This document shows, one piece after another, positions 19,312 through 27,365 of a stretch of DNA of 64,000 bases. A program made the translations under genes and the position numbers. Under the pieces are notes generated by a model. That model was not told the origin of the DNA. It made no database searches and was given only the letters and a program-made list of their open reading frames with translations. Position 1 is the stretch's first letter; every line of letters starts with the position of its first letter. This stretch comes from Pseudomonas sp. Irchel s3h14. Its GTDB lineage: Bacteria; Pseudomonadota; Gammaproteobacteria; Pseudomonadales; Pseudomonadaceae. The stretch spans positions 372,001 through 436,000 of the forward strand of contig NZ_FYDJ01000004.1 of assembly GCF_900187425.1 (NCBI RefSeq). Direction: 5' to 3'.

Positions 19312-20055
19312 ATGCCTGAAACTCGTCCCCTTCAAGTTCATTACCTCAAGGCCGCGTGTTCCAACTGCAGCGTGTTGGAGTTGTGCCTGCCAATTGGCCT
19401 GAGCGGCGCGGAAGTCGAGCGACTGGATACGCTGATCGTGCAACGCTTCAAGGTTAAAAAGGGTGCCGCGTTATACCGCACGGGTGATCCGTTGCGTTCG
19501 CTTTACGCGGTCCGTATCGGCTCATTCAAGACCAGCGTGTTGTCAGTCGATGGTCGTGAACAGGTCACGGGTTTTCACATACCCGGCGAGATGCTCGGTC
19601 TGGACGCCATCAGCGCCGATGAGCACGCCTGCAATGCGTTTGCCCTCGAGGACAGCGAAGTCTGTCCCATCCACTTCGCGCAACTGGAGAAACTCGCCCA
19701 AAACCTGCCGTCGCTGCAGCACAACCTTAACAGGCTCCTGAGCCGTGAAATCGTGCGTGATCACAGCATGCTGATGCTGATGGGCAATATGAACTCGGAT
19801 GAGCGACTGGCGGCTTTTCTGCTGAACCTGTCGCAACGTTTTAGTATCCGCGGCTATTCATCCAGGGACTTCGTGCTGAAAATGCGTCGCGAAGAAATCG
19901 GCTCCTACCTGGGGCTGCGGCTGGAAACCATCTGCCGGGGCATTGCGCACCTGCGGGATCAGGGACTGGTAGAAATAACGGGCCGAGACGTCAAAATCCA
20001 GAACATGGAAGGGCTCAAGCAGCTGGTCGCGGGCTGTCATCGCTCCCCACGCTGA
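19312..20055 (+). CDS. FNR/Anr-family oxygen-sensing transcription regulator
   Basis: A 247-residue Crp/FNR protein. Cys16, Cys19 and Cys25 (CSNCSVLELC) plus Cys107 (HACNAF) match the four ligands of the FNR [4Fe-4S] cluster (Cys20, 23, 29 and 122 in E. coli), so it should sense oxygen. The cyclic-nucleotide-like domain spans about 30-150 and the helix-turn-helix about 185-225. The recognition helix reads LETICRGIAHLRDQG; E. coli FNR has ETISR there, so the serine that contacts the DNA is cysteine here while the Glu and Arg are kept. It is probably a dedicated paralogue of Anr. It sits amid a cluster of Anr boxes and is divergent from phosphoketolase. Confidence 0.88.
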   Translation: MPETRPLQVHYLKAACSNCSVLELCLPIGLSGAEVERLDTLIVQRFKVKKGAALYRTGDPLRSLYAVRIGSFKTSVLSVDGREQVTGFHIPGEMLGLDAISADEHACNAFALEDSEVCPIHFAQLEKLAQNLPSLQHNLNRLLSREIVRDHSMLMLMGNMNSDERLAAFLLNLSQRFSIRGYSSRDFVLKMRREEIGSYLGLRLETICRGIAHLRDQGLVEITGRDVKIQNMEGLKQLVAGCHRSPR

Positions 20056-20079
20056 CACCCGCACGTCTGGAGGATTGGC

Positions 20080-21063
20080 ATGCGTGCCATGGTTCTTCAT
20101 ATTCCCGGCCAGCCGCTGCAACGGGAAGAGCGCCCCATCCCGACACCCGGGCCACACCAACTGTTAATCAAAGTCCTGGCATGCGGCGTGTGCCGCACCG
20201 ATCTGCATCTGGTGGACGGTGAGTTACCACAAGCGGTATTGCCGCGGGTACCGGGACATGAAATCGTCGGTGAAGTCACAGCGGTAGGTGCCGACGTTGC
20301 GCCCAGCTGGATAGGCCAGCGGGTGGGTGTTCCCTGGCTTGGCTGGACCTGCGGTCACTGCGTGTTCTGCCGCTCGGGCCGGGAGAATCTGTGTGATCAG
20401 GCGCAGTTCACCGGTTGTCATCTGGACGGTGGTTACGCCGAGTACACCGTAGCCGACAGGCGTTTCTGTTTCCCTATTCCTGAGGTGCTCTCGGACATCG
20501 AGGCCGCACCGCTGCTGTGCGCCGGGCTGATCGGCTTTCGGGCGCTGCAAATGGCCAAAGACGCACGCCATCTGGGCCTCTATGGTTTCGGTGCAGCAGC
20601 GCATCTGGCGATTCAGGTGGCGCGGGGGCGGGGGCAGAAGGTGTATGCCTTCACCCGACCGGATGACAGCGAAGGCCAGGCCTATGCCCTATCCTTGGGG
20701 GCCGAATGGGCCGGCCCTTCGGATCAACCTCCGCCACACTTGCTCGATGCCAGTCTGATTTTCGCCCCCGTCGGTGCGCTAGTACCGGCGGCGCTGGCGG
20801 TAACGGTCAAAGGCGGCTGCGTGGTGTGCTCCGGCATTCACATGAGCGACATCCCTTCGTTCCCTTATCGGCTGCTGTGGGGCGAGCGCAGCGTTCGTTC
20901 GGTGGCCAACCTGACCCGAGAAGACGGCACGGCGTTCTTTGCGGAGCTGCAACACACGCCCGTGCACTGCGACGTCACCCGTTTTGCCCTGGACGATGCC
21001 AATCAGGCGCTGGCGTGCGTGCGGGCCGGTCAGTTCAACGGCGCGATCGTCCTCACGCCCTGA
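20080..21063 (+). CDS. Zinc-dependent alcohol dehydrogenase
   Basis: A 327-residue medium-chain dehydrogenase. CGVCRTD (Cys38) and GHE (His60, Glu61) supply the catalytic zinc ligands, and CGHCVFCRSGRENLC the four-cysteine structural zinc site. The cofactor region is LYGFGAAAHLAIQVARG, with GxGxxA in place of the classic GxGxxG. It oxidises alcohols or reduces aldehydes with NAD(P); the substrate is unknown. The ATG at 20080 follows GGAGGA and comes 24 bp after the FNR-type regulator, so they are probably co-transcribed. In a fermentative setting it could regenerate NAD from acetaldehyde. Its 3' end overlaps the convergent Usp gene by 11 bp. Confidence 0.88.
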   Translation: MRAMVLHIPGQPLQREERPIPTPGPHQLLIKVLACGVCRTDLHLVDGELPQAVLPRVPGHEIVGEVTAVGADVAPSWIGQRVGVPWLGWTCGHCVFCRSGRENLCDQAQFTGCHLDGGYAEYTVADRRFCFPIPEVLSDIEAAPLLCAGLIGFRALQMAKDARHLGLYGFGAAAHLAIQVARGRGQKVYAFTRPDDSEGQAYALSLGAEWAGPSDQPPPHLLDASLIFAPVGALVPAALAVTVKGGCVVCSGIHMSDIPSFPYRLLWGERSVRSVANLTREDGTAFFAELQHTPVHCDVTRFALDDANQALACVRAGQFNGAIVLTP

Positions 21064-21964
21064 CGCCCTGTCCCACCGCCAGAATACTCCCCGGCACCGA
21101 GTACAAGGCCCGTTCGGTGTTGCTGCCGATTATCCGGTCAATGCCCACCCGGTGCACGGTGCCCATCACCACCACATCGGCCAAGTATTGCTCGACGAAC
21201 TCACTGATCACCGGCACCGGCAGCCCCATGACGAAATGTCGACGTTCAGGCGGCACACCGTAGCGATCTGCCAGGGTGACGAAAGCCAGGTGCAACGACT
21301 CACGCAGCTCCTCGATGTAGTCCACGCCCCAGCCGCCGCCGGTCAGCGGCGCGTCACCATTGAAGGCCGGCGACAAATCAAAGGCATACAGCAAGTGCAG
21401 CGGCGCGTCGCACTGCAAGGCCAATGCGTTCGCGGTCTGGATGATAGTGTCGTTGAGGCCGCTGATCTGGGTTGATGGATCGAACGGATCCACCGCCGCC
21501 ACAATGCGGTGCGGCAAGCTGTACCGTACTTGGTTTACCAAATGCACGGGGACCGGGCATTCGCGCAACAAGTGGCAATCGAGAGGTGTAGTGAACACCC
21601 GCTTGAGCAGTGGCTCAAAGGTGACGTCCTTGATCAGCAGGTCGGGCTTGAGCGCTTCGACCGTCTTCAGGATGTCCAGCAGCGGATGGCTGGTGAATAC
21701 CGCTTCGACGGTCACCTCTAGCCCGACTTCATTGAGCCGGTCCATCTCGTCGGCGGCCCAACGACGACAGCGGCGCAAATAGCCCTGATACCTCGCGTCG
21801 TCGACTTTCTCGTCCCACAAATGCACCACCGGTGCCGGTTCGACAAAGGCCCGCACATCCAGCGCAGTCCCACTTGCCTTGGCCAGCGCGACGGCACGCA
21901 ACATCGCCGGGGATTGGTGCAAGGTTTGGTCGGCGATCAGCAACAAACGTTGATATTGGCCCAT
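21053..21964 (-). CDS. Universal stress protein, two UspA domains
   Basis: A 303-residue tandem UspA protein beginning MGQYQRLLLIADQTLHQSPA. The C-terminal domain holds VVVMGTVHRVGIDRIIGSNTERALYSVPGSILAV. The start at 21964 follows CGAGG; the frame to 22039 is open but lacks a ribosome site. A perfect Anr box lies 77 bp upstream. It resembles the 15640-16524 protein (both open with MxQYQRLL) more than those at 22810 and 11023, so at least two sub-lineages of Usp genes are interleaved here. Confidence 0.88.
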   Translation of the reverse strand: MGQYQRLLLIADQTLHQSPAMLRAVALAKASGTALDVRAFVEPAPVVHLWDEKVDDARYQGYLRRCRRWAADEMDRLNEVGLEVTVEAVFTSHPLLDILKTVEALKPDLLIKDVTFEPLLKRVFTTPLDCHLLRECPVPVHLVNQVRYSLPHRIVAAVDPFDPSTQISGLNDTIIQTANALALQCDAPLHLLYAFDLSPAFNGDAPLTGGGWGVDYIEELRESLHLAFVTLADRYGVPPERRHFVMGLPVPVISEFVEQYLADVVVMGTVHRVGIDRIIGSNTERALYSVPGSILAVGQGVRA

Positions 21965-22040
21965 CACACACCTCGGTTCGACACCGGCTCGCAAGGGCCG
22001 GCAGGTGTCCCAGACTGCACCCGTTGCCCCCTGCCCCAAG

Positions 22041-22054
22041 TTGATTTACATCAA
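22041..22054. promoter_or_regulatory. Perfect Anr/FNR box before Usp gene
   Basis: TTGATTTACATCAA, identical to the box at 19132, lies 77 bp upstream of the Usp gene starting at 21964 on the minus strand. Confidence 0.85.
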
Positions 22055-22088
22055 CCAGGTACGAATGAATGCGCTTCGTCACGAGTCT

Positions 22089-22102
22089 CTGATCCAGATC
22101 AG
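22089..22102. promoter_or_regulatory. Anr/FNR-like box before GNAT gene
   Basis: CTGAT-CCAG-ATCAG is a symmetrical variant with one mismatch in each half. It lies 90 bp upstream of the acetyltransferase start and 35 bp from the perfect box that faces the other way. Confidence 0.6.
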
Positions 22103-22191
22103 ATTCAAGCACCAGCAACGGCGTAGAAAGGAATGAATCGTACGGTTCGTCACCGTGCGTCAACCTTTCAAACCGGATGGAGGAATACCCC

Positions 22192-22755
22192 ATGCTCACT
22201 GTCAAAGACCACAATGATCGGGCCGCGGCCGCCTACGCCGCAGTCACCGGACAATACTGGATTGAAGCGCTCAAGGACGGTCGCCATGTGTTGATCCGGC
22301 CGCTGGCGGAAAAAGATCGCGTGCGTGAATACGCCTTTATCAAACGGCTGTCTCCCGAGTCCCGGCACATGCGTTTTCTTGCGCAGATCAACGAACCTGG
22401 CGCCGCCATGCTTAACCAGTTGATGGACACCGATAACAAACAGCGCACAGCCTACATCGCGCTGGTCCACGAAAACGGCCAATTGATTGAGATCGGCGTC
22501 AGCCGCTACGCCGCCACGGGCGAGCATGAATGTGAATGCGCCGTGACAGTCGCCGATGAATGGACACATCTGGGCCTGGGTACGTTACTGATGGAGCATT
22601 TGATCAAAACCGCTCGCAAAAACAACTTTCGCCAGATGTATTCGGTGGATGCCTCCAGTAATGCACCGATGCGTGACCTGGCCAAGGCTCTAGGTTTCGA
22701 GACACGCAATGATCCCGATGACAGCCGTCAGGTCATCCATCGTCTTTTCCTGTAA
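22192..22755 (+). CDS. GNAT-family N-acetyltransferase
   Basis: A 187-residue cytoplasmic acetyltransferase. The acetyl-CoA loop is seen in VADEWTHLGLGTLLMEHLIKTARKN, with the usual Q/RxxGxG/A read here as HLGLGT. The N-terminal HVLIRPLAEKDRVREYAFIKRLSPESRHMRF is like the GNAT domain of bacterial protein lysine acetyltransferases. In other bacteria such domains acetylate metabolic enzymes; the target here is unknown. The start at 22192 is preceded by GGAGGAA; the ATG at 22177 overlaps that site and is less likely. An Anr-like box is upstream. Confidence 0.85.
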   Translation: MLTVKDHNDRAAAAYAAVTGQYWIEALKDGRHVLIRPLAEKDRVREYAFIKRLSPESRHMRFLAQINEPGAAMLNQLMDTDNKQRTAYIALVHENGQLIEIGVSRYAATGEHECECAVTVADEWTHLGLGTLLMEHLIKTARKNNFRQMYSVDASSNAPMRDLAKALGFETRNDPDDSRQVIHRLFL

Positions 22756-22761
22756 ACAATC

Positions 22762-22798
22762 GCCCCGCGATGTTCCGGCCAACGGTTCATCGCGGGGC
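22762..22798. terminator. Hairpin between convergent GNAT and Usp genes
   Basis: A perfect 11-bp GC-rich stem, GCCCCGCGATG with CATCGCGGGGC, and a 15-base loop lie between two convergent genes. It probably ends transcription in both directions, though the U-runs are poor. Confidence 0.7.
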
Positions 22799-22809
22799 TA
22801 TCCAAGTTC

Positions 22810-23733
22810 TCAGGATTGCAGCATCTCGCTCGGTTTGATCGCAAGTACACTGCAAGGCGCCCGGTGCAAGAGTTGTTCGGCCGTGGTCCCCAGTAGCTTG
22901 TTCAACCCCTTGTGCTGCACCGTTCCCATTACGATGACATCGGTGCGGTGGTCAGCGGCAAATTCACAAATACTAGATACCGGTGCGCCCTCGATGAAGT
23001 GCCGACATTCCGGTGGCACGCCGTGACGCTCTGCCAGGGCCGCAAATGCCTCGTGCTGAGCCACGCCCAACGCTTCATAAATCCCGACGGCCAGCGGCAG
23101 CGCACCAAATCCCATGTCCTGCGCATACACGGCCGTCCAGTCAAAGACATGCAGCAGCTCAAGCCGGGCGTCACATTGTTCAGCCAGCTTGGTCGCAGCG
23201 TCGATAATCTGGTCGTTGAACACATGGTCCTGCTCTTCGCTGCGCATCACATCGACGATGGCCAGCACGCTGCGGGGTCGTGGATTGAGGGCATTGGTCA
23301 CCAGATGCACCGGCACCGGACAATCGCGCAGCAACTGCCAGTCCAGCGGCGTGAAAAACACCCGTTTCAATGCCGATTCTTCTTGGGCTTCCTTGATGAT
23401 CAGCGCCAGCGGCATTTCGTTGACGAAGTGCAGAATCTCCTCATAAGGATGCTGTACCCACACCACCTCGCTGGTGACCTCGACCCCGTGTTTGCTCATC
23501 AACCCGGCTTGCTCCGCGAGCCACTGCCGATGGGTTTGCAAATACCCGTCCCGGGCCAGGCTGATTTGTTCAGGGGCGAACAGGCCGGCTACCGCCAGGG
23601 CCTGCAAATAATCGAACGCCACGATGTGCAACGGCAATTGCATGACTAACGCCAACGCGGCGGCGCGATCGAACGCCGGTGTGCGGGTCATGGCTGGGGG
23701 GGCTATTAACAGTAAACGCTGTGTCTGCGACAT
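22810..23733 (-). CDS. Universal stress protein, two UspA domains
   Basis: A 307-residue tandem UspA protein. It begins MSQTQRLLLIAPPAMTRTPAFDRAAALA and is close in its N-terminal half to the proteins at 11023 and 26403 (shared TPAFDRA and HIVAFDYLQ-like segments). The C-terminal domain contains VIVMGTVQHKGLNKLLGTTAEQLLHRAPCSVLAI. The start at 23733 follows GAGGTG. Two Anr boxes lie upstream, in the space shared with the divergent PAS-GGDEF gene. Confidence 0.88.
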   Translation of the reverse strand: MSQTQRLLLIAPPAMTRTPAFDRAAALALVMQLPLHIVAFDYLQALAVAGLFAPEQISLARDGYLQTHRQWLAEQAGLMSKHGVEVTSEVVWVQHPYEEILHFVNEMPLALIIKEAQEESALKRVFFTPLDWQLLRDCPVPVHLVTNALNPRPRSVLAIVDVMRSEEQDHVFNDQIIDAATKLAEQCDARLELLHVFDWTAVYAQDMGFGALPLAVGIYEALGVAQHEAFAALAERHGVPPECRHFIEGAPVSSICEFAADHRTDVIVMGTVQHKGLNKLLGTTAEQLLHRAPCSVLAIKPSEMLQS

Positions 23734-23806
23734 GGGGCACCTCGGCACGCGGCCATCTGGCTGGAGCGAATAGAAATCCAGATTGAGCGTTCCTGCCTGA
23801 GGCGAC

Positions 23807-23820
23807 TTGATCTTTATCAG
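23807..23820. promoter_or_regulatory. Anr/FNR box, first of two, between Usp and PAS-GGDEF genes
   Basis: TTGAT-CTTT-ATCAG has one mismatch and lies 74 bp upstream of the Usp gene starting at 23733. Confidence 0.75.
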
Positions 23821-23859
23821 AAACGACGTCCTGTATGACGTTGATTACGGCAGATAAGG

Positions 23860-23873
23860 TTGATCTTGATCAA
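23860..23873. promoter_or_regulatory. Perfect Anr/FNR box, second of two, before PAS-GGDEF gene
   Basis: TTGATCTTGATCAA is a perfect match. It lies 70 bp upstream of the PAS-GGDEF start, so each of the divergent genes appears to have its own box. Confidence 0.85.
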
Positions 23874-23942
23874 CGGATTCCCTCCTCCATCGCCCTAGCC
23901 TGAATCAAGGCTTAACGTGTCAATGGCAATGTCGGAGGGGCA

Positions 23943-24845
23943 ATGATCGAATATGACCAGCAGTTGTTGGTAAGAGCATTGGATGCTGCGACAAATCCGG
24001 TATTGATCACAGAGCGGACGGGGTGCATCGTCTGGATCAATAAAGCGTTCTGCCTCTTGAGTGGCTATTCCAAACCGGAGCTGGTGGGAAAAACCCCGCA
24101 TCTGCTCTCGTCGGGACGACAAAGTACTACCTTCTATCGGGACCTATGGCTGACGCTCCTGGCGGGCCTGACCTGGCAGGGAGAAATGGTCGAGCGACGC
24201 AAGGATGGCGCTAGCTGTACCGTCAATCAGGTCATCACCCCTGTGCTCGATCATCAAGGTGTGGTGACGCACTTCATCGCCATCTTGCACAATTTCAAGT
24301 TGATGGATGACGAGCGCGCCAACATGCAGCAGTTGGCGTTTCACGACACCCTGACCGGGTTGCCTAACCGCAGGTTATTTCTGACTCTGCTCGATCAGGC
24401 GATTGACCACGCCACGAAACATCAACAGTCGTTGGCGTTGATGTTTATCGATCTGGATCGCTTCAAGTCGGTCAACGACACGTTAGGACACGCCTGTGGG
24501 GACAAGCTGCTGGTAGCGGTGGCCGAACGCTTGGGCCAGTCCGTGCGCAGATCCGACGTTGTCTCTCGTTTAAGCGGGGACGAGTTCGCGATTCTGATCA
24601 CGTGCATGGATCAAGTCGACCAGCTTGAGGCCTTGGCCAATAAGCTTATCGCCGCGATCAATCAGCCCTTCATGATCGAGGGACAAAGTATCGAAATGCG
24701 CATAAGCGTCGGTATCAGCCTGTTTCCCGCGGATGGAGTCATCGCCGAAGACTTGCTCGGACAAGCTGACGGCGCGATGTACCAGGCAAAAAAGGCCGGT
24801 GGCAATACCTGTCGGTTCAGCCTCCTGACGCCACCCTCTGATTGA
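23943..24845 (+). CDS. PAS-domain diguanylate cyclase (GGDEF)
   Basis: A 300-residue cytoplasmic signalling protein. The PAS domain covers about residues 8-120 and resembles the NifL/Aer type (AATNPVLITERTGCIVWINKAF, LLSSGRQSTTFYRDLW), which often binds haem or flavin to sense oxygen or redox state. The GGDEF domain covers about 130-295. The active-site loop reads SGDEF, and the substrate-positioning segments DTLTGLPNRR and FIDLDRFKSVND are intact, so cyclic-di-GMP synthesis is likely. No EAL domain is present. With a perfect Anr box upstream it could link oxygen supply to cyclic-di-GMP. Confidence 0.88.
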   Translation: MIEYDQQLLVRALDAATNPVLITERTGCIVWINKAFCLLSGYSKPELVGKTPHLLSSGRQSTTFYRDLWLTLLAGLTWQGEMVERRKDGASCTVNQVITPVLDHQGVVTHFIAILHNFKLMDDERANMQQLAFHDTLTGLPNRRLFLTLLDQAIDHATKHQQSLALMFIDLDRFKSVNDTLGHACGDKLLVAVAERLGQSVRRSDVVSRLSGDEFAILITCMDQVDQLEALANKLIAAINQPFMIEGQSIEMRISVGISLFPADGVIAEDLLGQADGAMYQAKKAGGNTCRFSLLTPPSD

Positions 24846-24863
24846 GAACTCAATACACAGGCC

Positions 24864-26102
24864 TCAGTGCAACAAGGTGCCCACCCACATCGCCAGTGTC
24901 AGCAACACCTGGCCGGGGATCACATAAGCGGCGAACCGTCGTCCGCCGCTGACCCAGGCCACCAGGCATTTGCTCAGCGAGTTACTGCTGACAGCAATCA
25001 GCGCGGGGTCGGCAATGGCATCGAAAGGCAACAGCCCGGCCTTGGCCAGGGAGGCAATGGACGCCGTCGAGGAATGCGCATCGGCAAAACCGGTAAGGGT
25101 CGCGGTCAACATCACCCCTGCCTCGCCAAAGTGGCTGAGCATCACTGACGACAGAAAAGTGATACCGGTCATGGTCAACGTGACGACCAGGGCCAGCTTG
25201 AGATTGAACGCACCACCCACCTTGATCGGCTGGTTGGCGTCGGTCGTAGGCGTGGGAAACATCAAGCCCAGGCCATACAACGCCGTGGCAGCAGCACCGC
25301 ATAACAGCGGACCCCACATGTGACGCAACAGGCCGGTATCGACCGCCCCCAGGATCAGGCCGACCTGGGTGACGGTAGCCAGATTGGACAGTATCGCTGC
25401 CGCGCTCAGAATTTTGATGTGCTCTGGCTCTTTGGTAACGAGATGCCCCATGGCGGCGATGGTCATGGTACTGGAAGCAAACCCGGAAGCGATGGCGCTG
25501 ATCGCATAGCCATAACGGCTGCCCAAGGTACGCACAGCGATATGCCCCATCGCACCCACCGCCATAAGCAATACGGTCAGGGTGCAAATGGTGCGCAGGT
25601 TGATGGCGGCGTAGGGGCCGATGAAACGGTCCGGTGCCAATGGCAGCACCACCAGTGCAGCAATCAGTAACACCAACCCGTCGCGCATTTCCGCTTCGGT
25701 CAGTTGGCTGCGGGCAAAGTGGTGCAACTTCTGCCGGTACATCAGCAGCCCGGCAATCACCACACCAATGACAATGGCCAGCTCAGGCGCGGTGCTACAT
25801 AATGCACCCAATACCAACACCGTGAGCAACGCCACTTCGCTGGTCACACCCGGGTCGTTACTCAAGCTTCGCCAATACGCCACGCAGACCAGCATTGCCA
25901 GTCCGAAAGCCATGATCCCCACCAGCAGACCACCACCAACCAACATTGCCCCGTAACCCAACAACGCGGTAATCGCAAACGTACGCAAGCCAGCACAGGC
26001 ACGGCTGTCCCCTCGCCCCTTGTGCCGTTCGCGTTCAAGACCGATGAGCATGCCGATCCCCAGCGCAGCGGCCACTCCCGCCAAGCCCAAGGTTTCGATC
26101 AT
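24864..26102 (-). CDS. MgtC/SapB-DUF4010 family membrane protein
   Basis: A 412-residue inner-membrane protein with about eleven to thirteen hydrophobic segments. The N-terminal part (LGIGMLIGLERERH, GLRTFAITALLGYGA) is the MgtC/SapB signature, and the remainder is DUF4010 (SGFASSTMTIAAMG, TGFADAHSSTASIASL). Members are linked to magnesium or acid stress, but the transported species is unknown. It ends 18 bp from the convergent PAS-GGDEF gene. Two Anr-like boxes lie in the divergent space to the next Usp gene. Confidence 0.85.
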   Translation of the reverse strand: MIETLGLAGVAAALGIGMLIGLERERHKGRGDSRACAGLRTFAITALLGYGAMLVGGGLLVGIMAFGLAMLVCVAYWRSLSNDPGVTSEVALLTVLVLGALCSTAPELAIVIGVVIAGLLMYRQKLHHFARSQLTEAEMRDGLVLLIAALVVLPLAPDRFIGPYAAINLRTICTLTVLLMAVGAMGHIAVRTLGSRYGYAISAIASGFASSTMTIAAMGHLVTKEPEHIKILSAAAILSNLATVTQVGLILGAVDTGLLRHMWGPLLCGAAATALYGLGLMFPTPTTDANQPIKVGGAFNLKLALVVTLTMTGITFLSSVMLSHFGEAGVMLTATLTGFADAHSSTASIASLAKAGLLPFDAIADPALIAVSSNSLSKCLVAWVSGGRRFAAYVIPGQVLLTLAMWVGTLLH

Positions 26103-26204
26103 GGATGCCCCGCTCTCATGCTCGCCATGGCGATCCCTCCAATCCCATTCTTGCGCTTGAGTTCAGCACGCCCTGAAGACTGCGCCGCAATGACGGACGG
26201 GAGG

Positions 26205-26218
26205 TTGATAATGGTCAA
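26205..26218. promoter_or_regulatory. Anr/FNR-like box before the MgtC-type gene
   Basis: TTGAT-AATG-GTCAA has one mismatch. It lies 103 bp upstream of the MgtC/DUF4010 start on the minus strand. Confidence 0.6.
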
Positions 26219-26283
26219 CCATTTCATGATGGACTCGGTGCGACTAACCGCACGTCGGACGGAATTTTTCGTCCCTCGCCAGT

Positions 26284-26297
26284 TTGACAAAAATCAA
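26284..26297. promoter_or_regulatory. Anr/FNR box before Usp gene
   Basis: TTGAC-AAAA-ATCAA has one mismatch and lies 106 bp upstream of the Usp gene that starts at 26403. Confidence 0.65.
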
Positions 26298-26402
26298 TCT
26301 CCCCTCCCCGGCAAGCGGCAGGATGAGCCTAAGGCTTCACTGCCCAGACGCACCGTTGCCATTGAGCACAGGCGTTTCTGGATTACCTACGGGAGATTTG
26401 TC

Positions 26403-27329
26403 ATGTCTGAGCAATCACGTTTCATGCTGGTCGTCTCGCCCCTGATGGAAAACAGCCCCGCTTTCGACCGGGCCGCAGCGTTGGCCAAGGCTTCGGGTGC
26501 GGCATTGCATATTGTGGCGTTCGATTACCTGGAAGGGCTGGCGACGGCCGGGATGGTCAACGAACAAGCGCTGGAGCAGATGCGACTCGGGTATGTCGAG
26601 CGTCATCGCCAATGGCTGGAAGAGCAGGCCCGTCCCTTACGCAAAATCGGAGTGCACGTCACCACTGAAGTGGTCTGGGTGGAAAGACCCTTGCAGGAAA
26701 TCCTCATTCACCTCAAAGAACAGCCGATGGCCGCACTGATCAAGGCTCTTGAGTACGAATCGCTGCTGTCACGCCTGATGTTCACGCCCCTTGATATTCA
26801 TTTACTGCGTGAATGCCCCGTGCCTTTGCATTTTGTCAGTCACGTGGAGCACGCCCTGCCACGCAAGATTGTCGCCGCAGTTGATCCTTTCCATCGCGAT
26901 GGCCAATACGAAGGTTTCAACGACCGGATTCTGCGCGAGGCCTCAAAACTGGCGAGCACCTGTAATGCGACGCTCGATGTGATCTATGCCCATGACCTGT
27001 CCTCCATCAGCGGCGACGAATTCGGCTTCGACAACGCCTCTGCATTCTTTTCCTCAGGTACCGCCAAGACTCTGTTCGATGCGCAGGGCGAAGCCTTCCG
27101 CGAACTGGCCGAACGCAACGGGATCCCGCCTGAGCGCCAGCACATGATCATGGGCAATCCGGCCAAGGTTCTTTCCAGTTACGCTGACGCCTATGACATC
27201 GACGTAATCGTCATGGGCCGTGTAGGCCATCGTGGCATGGGCCGATTGGTCGGCAGTACGGTGGAACATCTTCTGTACAAAATGCCGTGCAGCGTGTGGG
27301 TGGTTTCACCGGAAGAATTGACTGAGTGA
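26403..27329 (+). CDS. Universal stress protein, two UspA domains
   Basis: A 308-residue tandem UspA protein. It begins MSEQSRFMLVVSPLMENSPAFDRAAALAKASGAALHIVAFDYLEG and closes with VIVMGRVGHRGMGRLVGSTVEHLLYKMPCSVWVV. The open frame reaches back to 26022, but the ATG at 26403 follows GGGAGA and aligns with its paralogues. It is the only plus-strand member and the last gene of the Anr-box island. The solute-binding protein gene follows after 36 bp. Confidence 0.88.
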   Translation: MSEQSRFMLVVSPLMENSPAFDRAAALAKASGAALHIVAFDYLEGLATAGMVNEQALEQMRLGYVERHRQWLEEQARPLRKIGVHVTTEVVWVERPLQEILIHLKEQPMAALIKALEYESLLSRLMFTPLDIHLLRECPVPLHFVSHVEHALPRKIVAAVDPFHRDGQYEGFNDRILREASKLASTCNATLDVIYAHDLSSISGDEFGFDNASAFFSSGTAKTLFDAQGEAFRELAERNGIPPERQHMIMGNPAKVLSSYADAYDIDVIVMGRVGHRGMGRLVGSTVEHLLYKMPCSVWVVSPEELTE

Positions 27330-27365
27330 AAGAAGCCCACGAATCAGATAGAGGGAGAACGGGGT

